The position numbers and the translations under genes are program-made. From contig NZ_CALIMS010000018.1 in assembly GCF_938045345.1 (NCBI RefSeq), positions 1 to 27,616 on the forward strand: a stretch of DNA of 27,616 bases. The letters are read 5' to 3'. The notes under the pieces are model-generated. The model saw only the letters and a list, made by a program, of their open reading frames with translations. It was not told the DNA's origin and made no database searches. Numbering within the stretch: position 1 is the stretch's first letter; each line of letters opens with the position of its first letter. Positions 1 through 8,129 of the stretch are shown here, one piece after another. The DNA comes from an uncultured Campylobacter sp. Lineage in GTDB: Bacteria; Campylobacterota; Campylobacteria; Campylobacterales; Campylobacteraceae.

Positions 1-1
1 C

Positions 2-52
2 GGTGCGAAACAGAATTGTGATTATACAAGAGCGATGCTTAAAGGGGGCTGA
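2..52 (+). CDS. Possible C-terminal end of an unidentified gene, cut by the window edge
   Basis: Reading from base 2, 16 sense codons (GAKQNCDYTRAMLKGG) run into a TGA at 50-52. The end is Gly-Gly. It would converge on selD, whose stop is 17 bases further on. The stretch is too short to identify, and an open frame of this length can occur by chance. I list it only because nothing else accounts for the left edge. Confidence 0.2.
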   Translation, partial: GAKQNCDYTRAMLKGG

Positions 53-68
53 ATAGGCATTAGAAATT

Positions 69-1091
69 TTAAACTAAATAAATTTTATGCTCGGCACGTG
101 CCATTACTTCGCCGATGATAGCGCTGCTAGCGTAGCCTGCGTTTTTTAAATTCGCAAGCGCTCGCGCTGCGTCCTTTTCCGCTACGGCGAGCAGAAGTCC
201 GCCGCTGGTTTGCGCGTCGCAAAGCGTTATGTCCGGTTCGGAATCGACACCAGGTGCGATAAATTTTAAATTTTTATAGCTTCCGGCAGGGATTAGCCCT
301 TCATCAAGGCATCTGAGGGCGCTTTTTAAAAGCGGAATTTTACTAGGATAAATTTTAAAACTTACCTTCTCATTTATCATCTCAAGCGCGTGTCCAAGCA
401 GCCCAAAGCCCGTCACGTCGGTTGCGGCATGTATTTTTAAACCCGCTAGCGCGCCCACGGCATAAAAATTTAGCAAAATCATGCTCTCTATCGCGTCACG
501 AAATTCTTCAAATTTAAGAAATTTCGCCTTTATAGCCGTAGCGATAATGCCCGTACCGAGGGGTTTTGTTAGGATCAGCAGATCGCCTTCGCGCGCAGTG
601 TTATTGCTCCAAAATTTACGCGGATTCACCCGCCCCGTAACGCTAAGTCCATAATAAATTTCGGAAGTAGAGATGGTGTGACCGCCTACCAAGACCCCTC
701 CGCACTCTTTGATCTTATCTTTGCCGCCACGCAGAATTTCGCGCAGAATTTCGTTTGAGAAATGGCAATCGTCAAAACCCACGATGTTTAAGGCGTTTAT
801 CACTTCGCCGCCCATTGCAAATACGTCGCTTAGGGAGTTTGCCGCCGCGATCTGTCCGAAAATAAACGGATCGTCCACTAAAGGAGTAATAAAATCGAGT
901 GTCTGCACGAGCGCAAGATCGTCGCTTATACGAAATACGCTCGCATCTTCGTTGCTGCAGATTGACGAAAGCAGGCTTGCATTGGGCTCGATTAAATTTC
1001 CAAGATTTTCGGTTAGACCCGCCGGGTCAAGCTTGGCAGCTCAACCGGCGGCTGCAATAAATTTCGTTAGGTTAAAATCTCTGTAGATCAT
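69..1091 (-). CDS. selD: Selenide, water dikinase SelD with selenocysteine at the catalytic position
   Basis: SelD uses ATP to turn selenide into selenophosphate, the selenium donor for tRNA-Sec charging, in the cytoplasm. The gene begins at the ATG at 1091-1089 and reads MIYRDFNLTKFIAAAG, then an in-frame TGA (1043-1041), then AAKLDPAG and straight on into a normal SelD (VQTLDFITPLVDDP, GQIAAANSLSDVFAMGG, a Gly-rich GGHTIS loop, DVTGFGLLGH). With the UGA read as Sec the protein is 340 residues, the usual SelD length. Sec17 and Lys20 fall where E. coli SelD has its catalytic Cys17 and Lys20. A SECIS-like hairpin follows the UGA. The start overlaps the yedF stop as ATGA, so translation is probably coupled. 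A gene finder that stops at UGA reports only a 279-residue fragment from the Met at 908. Recoding is inferred from family knowledge and the hairpin. Confidence 0.95.
1016..1043 (-). promoter_or_regulatory. Sec UGA codon and SECIS-like hairpin in selD
   Basis: On the minus strand the UGA at 1043-1041 is followed after 17 nt by an apical GGC loop (1023-1021), closed by the perfect 5-bp stem GACCC/GGGTC (1028-1024 with 1020-1016). A short stem, a small loop with G among its first two bases, and a spacing of roughly 16-37 nt after UGA fit the known minimal bacterial SECIS model bound by SelB. The hairpin is seen directly; its function is inferred. Confidence 0.7.
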
Positions 1092-1684
1092 AGTTTGATT
1101 ACTTCGTATTTTGATAGGACGTCCATGATTTCGTATGCGTTTGAAATCTCGCCGATTGCGAGCTTATCGACCAGTTTGTAGCCCTCCAGACAGCTTCCGC
1201 AGCTTAAAATTTCAGCCCCCGCTTCGTTTAGCTTTTTGATCGCCTCGAAGCATTCGTGGCCGCGGTTCGTGGTTATAAGCACGGCGTTGTTTACGCAGAC
1301 AACCTTTACGGGCTTTTCGTCTAGGCTTAGCGCCGCGCCTAAAAATTTAGCAAGCAAGCTCTTTCCAATCGGGCCGCTTCCGCACTGCTCCTCGTTTAGG
1401 AATATCACCTTGCCTCTTTTCGGCGCCGCGACGTTACAATAAATATCGTCGATACTTTCATCTTTCAGCTCGTCTGTTTTTACGGTTTTTATAAGCGTGT
1501 CGGCGCCCGCTTGTGAAATTTGCGCCTCAAAGCCGTTTTTAGCCAAAAAGCGTTTTATGTTTTCACGAGGCGCTACGTCGTTTACTAAAATTTCTAAACT
1601 CTCTCCGATTTTTAGCTCGCCGAGAGCTTTTTTGGTGCGCAAAAGCGGTTCCGGGCAATTTAAATTGCGACAATCTAGTTGCAT
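1088..1684 (-). CDS. yedF: Selenium metabolism protein YedF (TusA-like plus DsrE-like domains)
   Basis: This 198-residue protein has an N-terminal TusA/SirA-like domain (about 1-70) with DCRNLNCPEPLL; Cys10 of the CPEP motif is the expected sulfur or selenium carrier residue. A DsrE/F-like C-terminal half (about 90-198) has CGSGPIG at 101-107 and a Cys pair in SCGSCLEG (162 and 165). The family co-occurs with selD and is thought to deliver selenium to it, though the exact reaction is not settled. Here the pairing is tight: the stop TGA overlaps the selD ATG. The start is well supported, with AAGGA seven bases upstream of the ATG. Cytoplasmic. The family call is firm. Confidence 0.93.
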   Translation of the reverse strand: MQLDCRNLNCPEPLLRTKKALGELKIGESLEILVNDVAPRENIKRFLAKNGFEAQISQAGADTLIKTVKTDELKDESIDDIYCNVAAPKRGKVIFLNEEQCGSGPIGKSLLAKFLGAALSLDEKPVKVVCVNNAVLITTNRGHECFEAIKKLNEAGAEILSCGSCLEGYKLVDKLAIGEISNAYEIMDVLSKYEVIKL

Positions 1685-1768
1685 ATGTAATCCTTAAAAA
1701 TAAAATTCTTTGAACCTCAAAGCTAATGCGAGCCGCGCGCAAGCGGGTCCGCATAAAATTTATCCAAG

Positions 1769-2728
1769 TTATAAGCGCGGGTACTTCGCTTCAAATTGCG
1801 ATTTAGCGATCTGCCCTTTATCGAGCAGCTCGCGATACCAGTAGTGGTGAAGTACGTAAACTTCCTCCTCCGGCTTGTATCCGTCGATCATCGAGTGGAT
1901 GGCTCCGCTGATCGCAAAGACCGCCATATAGATATGCACAAGCAAAAATACCGCGCAGACCGCACCCAAAAAATTATGAATAATCGCGCTTGCTCTTAAA
2001 ATTTCAATCTGACTCATACCTAGCGCACTTCTCATTGCGGGAATATCGTAGTCTAGGAAAAACATTGACGCACCCGTCGCTATCATCACTATACCGCCTA
2101 AAGTCGCGACCCAAAACCACGCCTTTTGGCCTGCGTTAAATTTACTCGCAGGGATCGCGCGCTTCTTTTTACTTAAATATCCGCCCACGATCATCATCCA
2201 TTTGATATCGTAAGCTCGCGGCAGCATGCGCCAAAACCATGTCACTAGCATAGGCACAACGGCAATCGCAAACGCTATCGTAGCCAGTCCGTGAGCGTTT
2301 TTACAAAATCTCACGAAAGCGCCGCCGCCGAATTCTTCGCCAAACATCATAATTAAGCCTGTCGGAACCAAGATCGCCCATGCCACGGCCGCTACAAGAT
2401 GGTATAGTCGCTCAAATTTATTAAATGCATAGATCGGCTTGCCCGCGTGATGATCGAAGTGCTTCGGCCCTATGATCGCGTAGTGCCCAATAAAAGCTAT
2501 GATTACGCCCAAAACCGCACCCAGCGCCAGCCACGCAAAAAAGCCCGAGCTTTGCAGATGTCCTTGAAATTGCAGAAAAATCGGACCGAAGCCGTTGCCG
2601 TAGCTATCGATGTTTTCAAGCCTTGCATTGCCCCAAACATCGCTATTTCCCTGCACGATATCGGCATATTTTTTCTCCTCGGCCTGCGCATAAATACAGG
2701 CGAAAAGCGCGAGAAACAATCTTTTCAT
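1769..2728 (-). CDS. fdhC: Formate dehydrogenase cytochrome b subunit (gamma)
   Basis: A 319-residue inner-membrane cytochrome b that would pass electrons from periplasmic formate dehydrogenase to the quinone pool. Residues 1-16 (MKRLFLALFACIYAQA) look like a signal peptide. At least four further hydrophobic helices follow, near 63-85, 112-131, 148-168 and 206-225, with another near 250-275. Histidines suited to heme b sit in FERLYHLVAAVAWA, KNAHGLATIA, IIHNFLGA and LLVHIYMAVFA. Length and order match FdhC/FdnI-type subunits. The start has AAGGA upstream (AAGGAAATCCATG). The catalytic Mo/W selenoprotein subunit and the Fe-S subunit, which normally adjoin it, are not here: nspC lies 95 bp upstream. 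The nearby selD and yedF would serve Sec insertion into such a dehydrogenase. Confidence 0.9.
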   Translation of the reverse strand: MKRLFLALFACIYAQAEEKKYADIVQGNSDVWGNARLENIDSYGNGFGPIFLQFQGHLQSSGFFAWLALGAVLGVIIAFIGHYAIIGPKHFDHHAGKPIYAFNKFERLYHLVAAVAWAILVPTGLIMMFGEEFGGGAFVRFCKNAHGLATIAFAIAVVPMLVTWFWRMLPRAYDIKWMMIVGGYLSKKKRAIPASKFNAGQKAWFWVATLGGIVMIATGASMFFLDYDIPAMRSALGMSQIEILRASAIIHNFLGAVCAVFLLVHIYMAVFAISGAIHSMIDGYKPEEEVYVLHHYWYRELLDKGQIAKSQFEAKYPRL

Positions 2729-2823
2729 GGATTTCCTTAGATATAAAATTCAAGCCGATTATATCATTTTTTGCAAAAAAATTTCTTACAAAGCAAAATT
2801 ACATTTTTGCATTAAGTGCGGCG

Positions 2824-3978
2824 CTAGTTTCGCCTCGCATACTCGTCGTAGCCGAATTTTTTGATCATTAAAACCTCTCCGCGCTCGTCTACCAGAACAA
2901 GATCGGGCAGCTTAATGCCGTTAAAGGTCGTGTTTTTCACGATCGTGTAGTGAATCTGATCCTCGAAAATCACCCGATCGCCGATGTTTAGCGGCGTGTC
3001 AAATTTATACTCGGGCTGCCCGCTCTCAAGTCCCACGACGTCGCCTGCAAGGCAGGTGTTTCCGCCGAAGCGATAGCTAAATTTACCGCTCTCGCTCTCG
3101 CCGCGCACCGCAGGACGATACGGCATCAGCACGGTATCGGGCATATGAGCTTCAGCGGAAGCATCTAAAATAGCGATTTTAGCGTCGTTTTCTACTATGT
3201 CAAGGACGCTAGCGACCAAATATCCGCACTCCCAGCCCACCGCCTCGCCCGGCTCAAGATAAATTTCGACTTCGTATTTTTCGCGAAATTTTTTAATCAG
3301 ATCTATCAGCAGCTCCACGTCGTAGCCTGCGCGCGTGATATGATGACCGCCGCCGAAATTTAGCCACTTTAGCCCTCCGAAATACTTGCTAAATTTCGCC
3401 TCGAAAACCTCGAGCACCCGCTCTAGGCTCTGAGCACTTTCTTCGCACAGCGCGTGAAAATGCAGCCCCGAGATGCCGCGCAAAAACTCGCCGTCTTGCA
3501 AGATCGCCCGCTGCAGCGCTTCAAGGCTCATCCCGAGCCTGCTAAAGCTACCGCACGGATTGTAAGCGTCTTTGGGCGCGAAGGAGGTCTGCGGATTTAG
3601 CCGCAAGCCGCACGACGCTCCCGCAGCGAGCGCTTTTGCGCGATATTTTTGCCACTGCGCGGCGCTATTGAATACGACGTGATTTGAAATTTTTAAAATT
3701 TCATCCAAATCATCCTCTTTGAATGCTGGCGAGTATGTGTGAATCTCGCCGTTTTTGATAAATTCCGCGGCAAATTTCGCCTCGTGCAGGCCGCTGCAAG
3801 TAGCACCCCAGAGGTACTTGTCAACGTAAGGCATCGCGAAGCTAAACGCAAAGCCTTTTAGCGCGCATAGAATTTTTGCGCCGCTTCGCTCGCCTACGCT
3901 GCGTAAAATTTCTAAATTTTTTACCAGTTTTTGCTCTTCGCACACGTAAGCGGGAGTCGAAATTTCATCGATTTTCAT
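2824..3978 (-). CDS. nspC: Carboxynorspermidine decarboxylase
   Basis: A 384-residue PLP-dependent decarboxylase of the alanine racemase fold (fold type III), catalysing the last step of the carboxy(nor)spermidine route to spermidine or norspermidine used by epsilonproteobacteria. Lys41 in CALKGFA is the expected PLP Schiff-base lysine. GLHFHALCEES, LNFGGGHHIT and YLEPGEAVGWECGY are family motifs of the phosphate-binding barrel; the C-terminal beta domain has FGGNTCLAGDVVG with the active-site Cys. Start at ATG 3978 with GAGGAAAAACG upstream. It faces moaD across an 88-bp divergent spacer. Cytoplasmic. The family call is firm; whether it acts on carboxyspermidine or carboxynorspermidine cannot be told. 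Confidence 0.93.
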   Translation of the reverse strand: MKIDEISTPAYVCEEQKLVKNLEILRSVGERSGAKILCALKGFAFSFAMPYVDKYLWGATCSGLHEAKFAAEFIKNGEIHTYSPAFKEDDLDEILKISNHVVFNSAAQWQKYRAKALAAGASCGLRLNPQTSFAPKDAYNPCGSFSRLGMSLEALQRAILQDGEFLRGISGLHFHALCEESAQSLERVLEVFEAKFSKYFGGLKWLNFGGGHHITRAGYDVELLIDLIKKFREKYEVEIYLEPGEAVGWECGYLVASVLDIVENDAKIAILDASAEAHMPDTVLMPYRPAVRGESESGKFSYRFGGNTCLAGDVVGLESGQPEYKFDTPLNIGDRVIFEDQIHYTIVKNTTFNGIKLPDLVLVDERGEVLMIKKFGYDEYARRN

Positions 3979-4033
3979 CGTTTTTCCTCATTAAATTTTT
4001 ACGCAATTATATAAAATTTTATGAATTTTTGGT

Positions 4034-4039
4034 TAAAAT
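4034..4039 (+). promoter_or_regulatory. Candidate -10 box for moaD-moaE
   Basis: TAAAAT preceded by the T-rich run ATTTTTGGT, resembling Campylobacter sigma-70 promoters, which rely on an extended -10 and T-rich upstream DNA rather than a -35 box. It lies 28 bases before the moaD ATG, in the nspC/moaD divergent spacer. Confidence 0.45.
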
Positions 4040-4066
4040 CGCCCAATCTTTAAAATAAGGATAAAA

Positions 4067-4288
4067 ATGGTAGAGGTAGAATTTTTAGGGCCGATCGGGC
4101 GCGAGCCGCTACGCCTAAACGCAAACTCCTTGCAAGAGGTAAAAGCGGAGTTGCAAAAGGACGAAAGTCTGCGAGAGTGGCTCTCAAACTGCGCCGTAGC
4201 GGTAAATGATAAGATGGTTTATGATGCGAATTTCGCGCTCAAATCTGGCGATCGCGTAAGTCTTCTGCCTCCCGTTTGCGGCGGCTAA
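4067..4288 (+). CDS. moaD: Molybdopterin synthase sulfur carrier subunit MoaD
   Basis: A 73-residue ubiquitin-fold protein ending in VCGG. The C-terminal Gly-Gly is adenylated and converted to a thiocarboxylate, which supplies the dithiolene sulfur of molybdopterin. SLLPPVCGG is the normal MoaD tail. The ATG is preceded by AAGGATAAAA, a good ribosome binding site. moaE follows 15 bases later, so the two subunits are surely co-transcribed. The cofactor would serve formate dehydrogenase and other Mo/W enzymes, which suits the fdhC, selD and yedF genes nearby. Cytoplasmic. Confidence 0.92.
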   Translation: MVEVEFLGPIGREPLRLNANSLQEVKAELQKDESLREWLSNCAVAVNDKMVYDANFALKSGDRVSLLPPVCGG

Positions 4289-4303
4289 GCTTAGGAGACG
4301 GCG

Positions 4304-4813
4304 ATGAGCGAAGCTAAATTTAATCCAGAAATTTTAAGCGGGATCGAGCCTGAAATTTATGAGGGCAGCTTGGACGTGAACGCGATTTTATCGCGCTGGT
4401 ACGCTAAATTTAAGGACGCAAATTACGGCGCGTTTATCACCTTCGTGGGCATCGTGCGCGAAGAGGGCGGCATCTGCGCGCTGAGCTTCGATATATACGA
4501 GCCGATTTTGCGGACGTGGTTTGAAGCGTGGCAGAAAAAGGCCGCAGCACAGGGCGCATTCGTGCTTTTTGCACATGCAAACGGGGGTGTGCCGATCCAC
4601 GAAAGCTCCTACGTCGCAGGCGTCGTAAGCCCGCAGCGCAAGGTCGCTTTGGCGCTCATAAATGAGTTTGTGGAGGATTTCAAGGCGGCCGCGCCGATCT
4701 GGAAATACGACGTAAAGGGCGGCAAAATCGAGGGCGGCAAAGTAGTAGGCGGGAAGAGGTTCTACGCGGCGGATCGCTCGCAGAGGATAAAAGGCGCAGG
4801 GCTTTTGGGCTAA
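4304..4813 (+). CDS. moaE: Molybdopterin synthase catalytic subunit MoaE
   Basis: A 169-residue protein, slightly longer than usual, with the MoaE landmarks GAFITFVGIVRE (about 42-53), a His-containing segment near VLFAHANGG, VVSPQRKVALALINEFVEDFK, and APIWKYD with the conserved lysine region. With MoaD it converts precursor Z (cPMP) to molybdopterin. The start ATG has GGAGACGGCG just upstream, and the gene lies 15 bp after moaD. Cytoplasmic. No downstream moe or mob gene follows; a 432-bp spacer and an opposing gene come next. Confidence 0.92.
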   Translation: MSEAKFNPEILSGIEPEIYEGSLDVNAILSRWYAKFKDANYGAFITFVGIVREEGGICALSFDIYEPILRTWFEAWQKKAAAQGAFVLFAHANGGVPIHESSYVAGVVSPQRKVALALINEFVEDFKAAAPIWKYDVKGGKIEGGKVVGGKRFYAADRSQRIKGAGLLG

Positions 4814-5245
4814 ATTTAAAAGCACGCGCCGCTTAAATTTATAGGTCCACTTCAATTCAATCAAATTTAATCAAAACGGCGATTGCGCCGACAAACAAAA
4901 TTCCGCGTAGAGATACTGCAGAATTTCAAAATAAAGATTTTGTGTAAATTTAGCGGCTGAGGCTAAATTTAAAGCTCAAAATTTCAATCCAACTCCGTGC
5001 CTGCGCTCCTATAAGCATGGCAAGCGAGAACTAAAATTTCAAGTCTAAAATTTATAGCAAATTTAATCAATCCAGTCGATGTGCTGCACAGCAAATAAAA
5101 TGGCGCTATAATCGTCTTGTAATCCCGCGCAGCATAAATAAAATTTAAACCCAAATTCGCGCGCGGTATCTGCAAGCACACACGAAACGCAGTGCAATAA
5201 AATTTTAAAATTTCATCGCAAATAGCCATCTACAGTAAGCGGCGA
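4814..5245. other. Gene-free spacer between convergent moaE and the AAA+ gene
   Basis: This 432-bp stretch is rich in AAATTT words. One 81-codon frame on the minus strand (4984-5229) has no ribosome binding site and no recognisable content, so I do not call it. No clear U-tailed terminator is visible. Confidence 0.6.
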
Positions 5246-7048
5246 CTAAAATTTAAACACGCTCTTGGCTTCAGCGATACGCTCGCTAAGGCTTGCAGCG
5301 GTATCTTCGCCGCTTGCCGCGCACCTAAAGATCGGCTCAAGCACCTCGGCGAAAAAGCCGTTTAGCCCCTCTTGCATGATCTGCGCGCCACTTTGATAGC
5401 GCGCAAGCCCCATAAATACGCCGTGTCCGATCGCGCTGAGGGCCTTTGCCTCATCGGCGATAAATTTATTCAGCGCCTTGCAAACCACAACGACCGCGCT
5501 TGCATTTACGATCTCGCGATCTCTTAAATAATCCTCAAGCGCGCCGTAATCGCACTCGCATCTGATCCATCTAAACGCCTTTGCAATCGAGGGCGAAACA
5601 CATTTGTGCTCACTTAGAGTGCATAGGACGTATAAATTTTTAGGCACTGCGAAATATGAGCGGCCGTCCTTTAAAACGACGCTGGCGCGCGCTTTCTCGC
5701 CCTCTTCAAAGCCGTCGATTACGTGGGAGTTTTTCGTACGGATCAGCGAAAGCTCGTCTTCCTCGTCGTAGCGACGATCCAAAAGTACCGCCGCCTCGCC
5801 AAAAATTTTATCCAAGCTCGAAGCACTTGCATTGTCGATCAAAAAATAATACTCGCCCTTCGGATCGTTTAGCGCCTCTTTGCACAGCGCCTTAAACTCG
5901 CCGTCGATGAAGCTTTCGCCGTAAAATCCGTCGATGAAATCGCGATATTCAAAGCCTTCGTGCAGGCAAACGTAGCGGAAATTTTTCGCCTCAAGCTTCT
6001 TTTCGGTGATCAAAGATCGCAATCTGCGGGTTTTGCCGGTACCGATCGCGCCGTAAAATATAGTATTTTTCGCGACCTCTTCGCTCTTGTAGTTTTTGAC
6101 GTATTCGAAAAACAGCGACGAATACACGATTCTGGCCGCACCCACGACATCCTGCGGATACGGGGTAAATTCCGCGATAAATCGCGAGCTTACTTCGTAA
6201 AATTCTTCAAAAATTTCAACCTTTTCGTCGTAAAGCAAGGATAAAATTTGTGCGGTTTCATCGCGATAAACGAGCGTCGGAAACTCGTCGTTGCACTGCG
6301 CAAATATGCTGGCTAGCAGATAGAGCTTCTCGCGCGAAATTTGCGCGAAATCGCCGCCATCCGTGAGTCCTAAATTTAGCATCCCGTCGTCGCTTAAGTA
6401 GCTGTCAATCAGATAGAAATTATCGGCATTTATCGCGGATTTTAAAAATTCCATCAGTACGAAGGGCTGATTATGTAGCGCGACGTCGAAAAAATCAATC
6501 GCCAAAGCGCTATCCACCGCCGTAAGAAGTCTGTAAAGCTCGTCGTAGAAATTGACTAGCTTTTGTTTGAAAATATCGCGCGCGGTGCGCTCCTGCGAAT
6601 AGCTATTGAAATTTTTGACGATGTTTTCGATAAAAACATAAAGCGATACGATGTTTTTATCCTCGCCGCTAAGCACGCTATCTACGCTTTTTACGGCATT
6701 TTTAGGAAACAGCTCCTTTTTGCCAACGATGCGGTCTTTAAAAGCGAAATCGTAATAAAACGCGCTGATATTGGAATCAAAATACTGATCCATAAAGAAA
6801 TACTCGGCGTGCGCGAACTTCTCGCCCAAAGATAAAATTTTGCAGCTTCTAAGATTGCCGTCGCTGAGATTTATATATAAAGTTTGCAAAAACTCGTTCT
6901 CGGTCTCATCAAAGCTTGCGAGGCAGCGCTTTATCTCGCCTAAATACTTTGAGATCGCGGTTTGTTTTTTAAGCCAGAATTGGTTTTTGTTGTGATTTTT
7001 CCAGCTGACGACCAGCGACTCTATCTTTTCCTTGCTAAAATCTTGCAT
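5246..7048 (-). CDS. Divergent McrB-like AAA+ protein with degenerate Walker B
   Basis: A 600-residue protein. Residues 1-320 match nothing I recognise and look helical. An AAA+ module follows: Walker A GAIGTGKT (333-340), then FEYRDFIDGF (366-375), which resembles the McrB/5-methylcytosine GTPase signature, then YYFLIDNASASSLDKIFGE (400-418). In McrB the last segment reads roughly DEINR..ISRIFGE, so here the catalytic Glu is Asn (Asp405-Asn406) and the Asn-Arg pair is absent. The sensor-like VLCTLSEHK segment is also unlike the usual TMN. Nucleotide binding is likely; hydrolysis is doubtful. No mcrC nuclease partner or methyltransferase adjoins it. The start has AAGGA upstream. It lies 155 bp downstream of pcm. 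The family is inferred from motifs only; the function is unknown. Confidence 0.7.
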   Translation of the reverse strand: MQDFSKEKIESLVVSWKNHNKNQFWLKKQTAISKYLGEIKRCLASFDETENEFLQTLYINLSDGNLRSCKILSLGEKFAHAEYFFMDQYFDSNISAFYYDFAFKDRIVGKKELFPKNAVKSVDSVLSGEDKNIVSLYVFIENIVKNFNSYSQERTARDIFKQKLVNFYDELYRLLTAVDSALAIDFFDVALHNQPFVLMEFLKSAINADNFYLIDSYLSDDGMLNLGLTDGGDFAQISREKLYLLASIFAQCNDEFPTLVYRDETAQILSLLYDEKVEIFEEFYEVSSRFIAEFTPYPQDVVGAARIVYSSLFFEYVKNYKSEEVAKNTIFYGAIGTGKTRRLRSLITEKKLEAKNFRYVCLHEGFEYRDFIDGFYGESFIDGEFKALCKEALNDPKGEYYFLIDNASASSLDKIFGEAAVLLDRRYDEEDELSLIRTKNSHVIDGFEEGEKARASVVLKDGRSYFAVPKNLYVLCTLSEHKCVSPSIAKAFRWIRCECDYGALEDYLRDREIVNASAVVVVCKALNKFIADEAKALSAIGHGVFMGLARYQSGAQIMQEGLNGFFAEVLEPIFRCAASGEDTAASLSERIAEAKSVFKF

Positions 7049-7203
7049 GACTCATCCTTGTAAGATTAAAATTGTGTATTGTACTTGAATTTAAATAAAT
7101 AATTAATAAAACTCTGATTTCGCGGCGGAGCGCGAAAGCAAATTTTATTAAATTTGCGCGCTAGGAGGCGGTAGGAAATTTTAAAATTTACTGCGCGCTA
7201 GAT

Positions 7204-7839
7204 CTATCCGCGACCCTGCACCAGCGGGACGAACTCGCAGGCGCCAAGCTCCTCTTCTTTGATCTCGCTTGGCGAAATTTTATTAAATCTAACGATCTTT
7301 TGCGAGCCGCCTCTATTCATCGGAGCGACCAAAATTCCGCCTATTGCCAGCTGCGCAAACAGCCGCTCGTCGATCCGCTCGGCGCACGCAGAGAGCAAGA
7401 TCCTATCGAAAGGGGCGAAATTTTTCCACCCGGCGTTGCCGTCGTCGTGGCGCAGGCTGATGTTTGAAATCCCAAGATTTGCAAAGTGCCTTTTCGCCTC
7501 GCCCACCAGCCGCTCGACGCGCTCGACGGCAAAGACGCGACGCACGATCCTGCTTAAAATCGCCGCTTGATAGCCGCTGCCGCAGCCGATCTCTAAAATT
7601 TTCTCGACCTTCGGATCCACGCTTAGCGCCATCGTCATGCGCGCGACCGTCAGCGGCGAGCTGATCCACTGGCTGGCTAAAATGGGCTGCGCGTTAAGGC
7701 TGAAAGCGTGCGCGCCGAGCGGGGCAAACTCGCTTCTAGCGACGCTGCAAAACGCCTCAAAAAGCGCCGGATTTAAACTCACCTGCTCGGCGATATCATT
7801 CGCCATCTTTTCGCAGCGAAGCCGCTCTAGCGAGACCAT
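7204..7839 (-). CDS. pcm: Protein-L-isoaspartate O-methyltransferase
   Basis: This 211-residue SAM-dependent enzyme methylates L-isoaspartyl residues in damaged proteins so that they can revert. Evidence: SQWISSPLTVARMT (56-69), where family members have the active-site loop QTISQPYIVA..T, then SAM motif I ILEIGCGSGYQAAIL (81-95), the acidic VFAVERVERL, and GNAGWKNFAPFDRILLSA. GQTIS is altered to SQWIS and QP to SP, a mild departure. The start ATG at 7839 is preceded by GGGAGTGCGTC, a fair ribosome binding site; a second Met lies at residue 12. Length is standard. Cytoplasmic. Confidence 0.9.
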   Translation of the reverse strand: MVSLERLRCEKMANDIAEQVSLNPALFEAFCSVARSEFAPLGAHAFSLNAQPILASQWISSPLTVARMTMALSVDPKVEKILEIGCGSGYQAAILSRIVRRVFAVERVERLVGEAKRHFANLGISNISLRHDDGNAGWKNFAPFDRILLSACAERIDERLFAQLAIGGILVAPMNRGGSQKIVRFNKISPSEIKEEELGACEFVPLVQGRG

Positions 7840-8129
7840 GACGCACTCCCGCCCGACCAGACGTTAAATTTAAAGCCGCGAAAGCTTTCGCCCCGTCTAA
7901 ATTCCAAGCCGATAAAATTTTTAAAAATTCCCGAAAGTTCACTCCGCGCCAAAAGAGCATAAGCTGCGTTTTTTAGATACGTAGCGCGGCTAAATTTTAA
8001 AAATTTTGCAGGCAATACGCCTTTTGCGCTCATCGCGTATCCAAACCGCGCAGGACAAGTATCTGCAAAGTATCCGTGTCGCGATGCGGCAGAGCAAAAT
8101 TTCAAATCGCAAAATCCGCTAAAAATCAT
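7827..8129 (-). CDS. Questionable 100-residue open frame bridging nrdB and pcm
   Basis: An ATG inside the last codons of nrdB (its ATGATTTTTAG overlaps the nrdB stop) opens a frame that fills the whole nrdB-pcm interval and ends 13 bases inside pcm. No strong ribosome binding site and no known domain. The composition (KFLKFSRA, rich in Ser, Ala and Phe) looks like translated spacer, but the exact fit between two genes on the same strand leaves a small chance of a coupled gene. Confidence 0.2.
   Translation of the reverse strand: MIFSGFCDLKFCSAASRHGYFADTCPARFGYAMSAKGVLPAKFLKFSRATYLKNAAYALLARSELSGIFKNFIGLEFRRGESFRGFKFNVWSGGSASWSR

Noticed and set aside
69..1091. selD as a truncated gene or pseudogene because of the in-frame TGA
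   Set aside because: The TGA falls exactly at the catalytic residue, the reading continues on both sides with SelD sequence to full length, and a SECIS-like hairpin follows. Sec recoding explains it better.
4984..5229. 81-codon frame on the minus strand after the AAA+ gene
   Set aside because: No ribosome binding site, no family features, AAATTT-rich spacer composition.
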